From NCBI RefSeq assembly GCF_000716335.1, contig NZ_KL591008.1:360315-417989 (forward strand): 57,675 nt of DNA, in the 5' to 3' direction. Origin of the DNA: Streptomyces sp. NRRL S-118 (GTDB taxonomy: Bacteria > Actinomycetota > Actinomycetes > Streptomycetales > Streptomycetaceae). The notes under the pieces were generated by a model that saw nothing but the letters and a program-made list of their open reading frames with translations, was not told where the DNA came from and searched no databases. Made by a program: the position numbers and the translations under genes. This document shows positions 56,195-57,675 of the stretch, piece by piece; the first letter of the stretch is position 1; each line of letters starts with the position of its first letter.

Positions 56195-57675
56195 ATGAAC
56201 GCGGAATTCGGTGTGAAGCGCAACGGCGACGACAACGGCGGCGAAGCGGGCGCGGGCGGCGGCGCGGGCTCCGGCTCCGAGCCGGGCCCGGTCCACCCGT
56301 CCGACGGTGACACCGCCGCCATCGCCGTCGTCGGCATGTCGTGCCGTCTGCCCGGCGCCGGCACGGTGGACGAGTTCTGGGAACTGCTCCGCGCCGGCCG
56401 CAACGAGGTCACCCGGCTCCCGGACGGCACATGGCGGGCCGCCCTGGCGGACCACGCCGGATTCGACGCCGACTTCTTCGACATGTCGCCCCATCAGGCC
56501 GCCGCCACCGACCCTCAGCACCGCCTCGTCCTCGAACTCGGCTGGGAGGCGCTGGAGAGCGCCGGCATCGCCCCCCGCCGGCTCGCCGGCAGCGCCACCG
56601 GTGTCTTCGTCGGCATCGCGTCCGACGACTACGCGACTCTCGTGCACCGTGCCGGCTCGGAATCCGGCGTGCACACCGCCACCGGCCTGCACCGCGCCCT
56701 CGCACCCAACCGTCTGTCCTATTTCCTTGGCCTGCGCGGCCCCAGCATCGCGGTCGACACGGCCCAGTCGTCGTCGCTCGTGGCCGTGCACCTCGCCTGC
56801 GAGAGCCTGCGCCGCGGGGAGAGCACACTCGCCGTCGTCGGGGGTGTGCACCTGGTCATGGCGGACGAGAGCACCACCGCCATGGAGAGGATCGGCGCCC
56901 TCTCGCCGGACGGGCAGTGCCACACTTTCGACGCCCGGGCCAACGGTTACGTCAGGGGCGAAGGCGGTGCCGCGCTCGTCCTCAAGCCGCTGAGCAGGGC
57001 CATCGAGGACGGCGACCGCGTCCACTGCGTCATAAGGGGCGGCGCGGTGAACAACGACGGCGGCGGCGACAGCCTGACCACACCGCACCGCCGGGCCCAG
57101 GAAGAGCTGCTCCGCGCGGCGTACACCCGCACCGGGACACGCCCGGAGGACGTCCGGTACGTCGAGCTGCACGGGACCGGCACCCGGGCGGGCGACCCGG
57201 TGGAGGCAGCCGCGCTGGGCGCCGTCCTGGGCACGGCCCGCGCGGAGGCCGGGGTCGCCCCGCTCGCGGTGGGATCGGTCAAGACGAACGTCGGACACCT
57301 GGAGGGCGCTGCCGGCATCGTCGGTCTGCTCAAGGCCGCGCTGTGCGTACGGGAGGGAATGCTGCCGCCCAGCCTCAACTACCGCACGCCCCACCCGGAC
57401 ATCCCCCTGGGGCAGTTGCACCTGGACGTGCAGACGGCCCTGGAGCCATGGACCGAGGAACCCGGCAGGCGCCGCGTCGCCGGTGTGTCGTCCTTCGGCA
57501 TGGGCGGGACGAACGCGCATGTGGTGCTGGAGCAGGCTCCCTCACTGGAGGCGGAGCCGGAGCCGAAACAGCCTGGCGGCACCGTGCCCGTGGTGGTGTC
57601 GGGTGCTTCGGTGAAGGCCCTGGAGGCGGGGCTGGGGCGTCTTTCCGCGTTGGTCGGGTCCGATGACGGGCCGGG
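56195..57675 (+). CDS. Modular type I PKS, loading KSQ domain (3' end outside window)
   Basis: The first 493 codons of the macrolide PKS. After an about 40-residue Gly-rich leader the ketosynthase begins [13 protein letters not shown]. The active-site Cys is replaced by Gln (VDTAQSSS, Q191); H326 (ELHGTGT) and H368 (KTNVGHLEG) remain. That is a KSQ domain, which decarboxylates a malonyl or methylmalonyl starter rather than condensing. The end of KS and start of the linker ([16 protein letters not shown]) are present; acyltransferase and later domains lie beyond the edge. ATG has GGAG five bases before. As in tylosin, this loading module should start a propionate-primed 16-membered ring. Confidence 0.9.
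   Translation, partial: MNAEFGVKRNGDDNGGEAGAGGGAGSGSEPGPVHPSDGDTAAIAVVGMSCRLPGAGTVDEFWELLRAGRNEVTRLPDGTWRAALADHAGFDADFFDMSPHQAAATDPQHRLVLELGWEALESAGIAPRRLAGSATGVFVGIASDDYATLVHRAGSESGVHTATGLHRALAPNRLSYFLGLRGPSIAVDTAQSSSLVAVHLACESLRRGESTLAVVGGVHLVMADESTTAMERIGALSPDGQCHTFDARANGYVRGEGGAALVLKPLSRAIEDGDRVHCVIRGGAVNNDGGGDSLTTPHRRAQEELLRAAYTRTGTRPEDVRYVELHGTGTRAGDPVEAAALGAVLGTARAEAGVAPLAVGSVKTNVGHLEGAAGIVGLLKAALCVREGMLPPSLNYRTPHPDIPLGQLHLDVQTALEPWTEEPGRRRVAGVSSFGMGGTNAHVVLEQAPSLEAEPEPKQPGGTVPVVVSGASVKALEAGLGRLSALVGSDDGP

Overview
The window is very GC-rich, with GTG/TTG starts, ATGA/GTGA stop-start overlaps, DrrAB-type exporters, DUF4097 and MMPL proteins, and CYP105-like P450s. This points to a Streptomyces or close relative. 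The left edge holds the 3' half of a tRNA-Pro; the right edge cuts through the first module of a modular polyketide synthase. Everything here comes from reading the sequence and remembered family knowledge; no search was run.

Left region (1-16.5 kb) looks like ordinary accessory genome. It has a four-gene carbohydrate ABC importer with its own ATPase (0.65-5.1 kb), a DUF4246 protein whose end touches the remnant of a VOC-family gene, an MMPL transporter, a [3Fe-4S] ferredoxin plus CYP105-like P450 pair, a DrrA/DrrB exporter with a DUF4097 protein and a ribbon-helix-helix regulator, and a secreted PAF-acetylhydrolase-like esterase. The regulator faces a helically phased array of TGGCRCCA boxes.

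Central region (16.5-36.0 kb) is one leftward, mostly overlapping operon of 17 genes. It starts with a sugar-phosphate cyclase whose motifs fit 2-epi-5-epi-valiolone synthase (EEVS, AcbC/ValA type). Next come a cupin, a class III aminotransferase, a three-part ABC exporter, an APH-fold kinase, a 716-aa AcbS-like (pseudo)glycosyltransferase, a GlgC-like nucleotidyltransferase, a ROK kinase, an RmlD-like reductase, a NUDIX hydrolase, a HAD phosphatase, a PfkB kinase, a GMC oxidoreductase, an aldo-keto reductase and a 718-aa radical SAM protein. Kinases, nucleotidyltransferase, synthase and exporter follow the acarbose logic. The aminotransferase, cupin, GMC, AKR and radical SAM genes have no counterpart that I know in acarbose or validamycin clusters. 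I read this as a C7-cyclitol (pseudo-sugar) pathway for an unassigned product. A perfect palindrome lies just upstream of its likely promoter.

Right region (36.8-57.7 kb) is one side of a mycinose-bearing, tylosin-like 16-membered macrolide cluster. It carries mycinose genes (TylJ, TylF, TylD, TylE and TylN types), a methyl-group hydroxylase P450 with its ferredoxin, a MycG-like P450, a TylI-like CYP113 P450, TylB-type 3-aminotransferase, a 4-ketoreductase, RmlA, RmlB, an unusual type II thioesterase fused to NDP-hexose 2,3-dehydratase, a RlmA(II)/TlrB-type 23S rRNA methyltransferase for self-resistance, and a KSQ loading module. 2,3-dehydratase plus 3-aminotransferase plus mycinose plus two ring-oxidising P450s would suit an angolamycin-type macrolide (angolosamine, mycinose, epoxide, C-20 aldehyde), but the other sugar genes are outside the window. 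A MarR regulator and a divergent alpha/beta-hydrolase sit inside this cluster.

The cyclitol and macrolide blocks are joined by an 0.8-kb gene-free stretch with long direct repeats. Whether they make one hybrid or two separate products cannot be decided from sequence.
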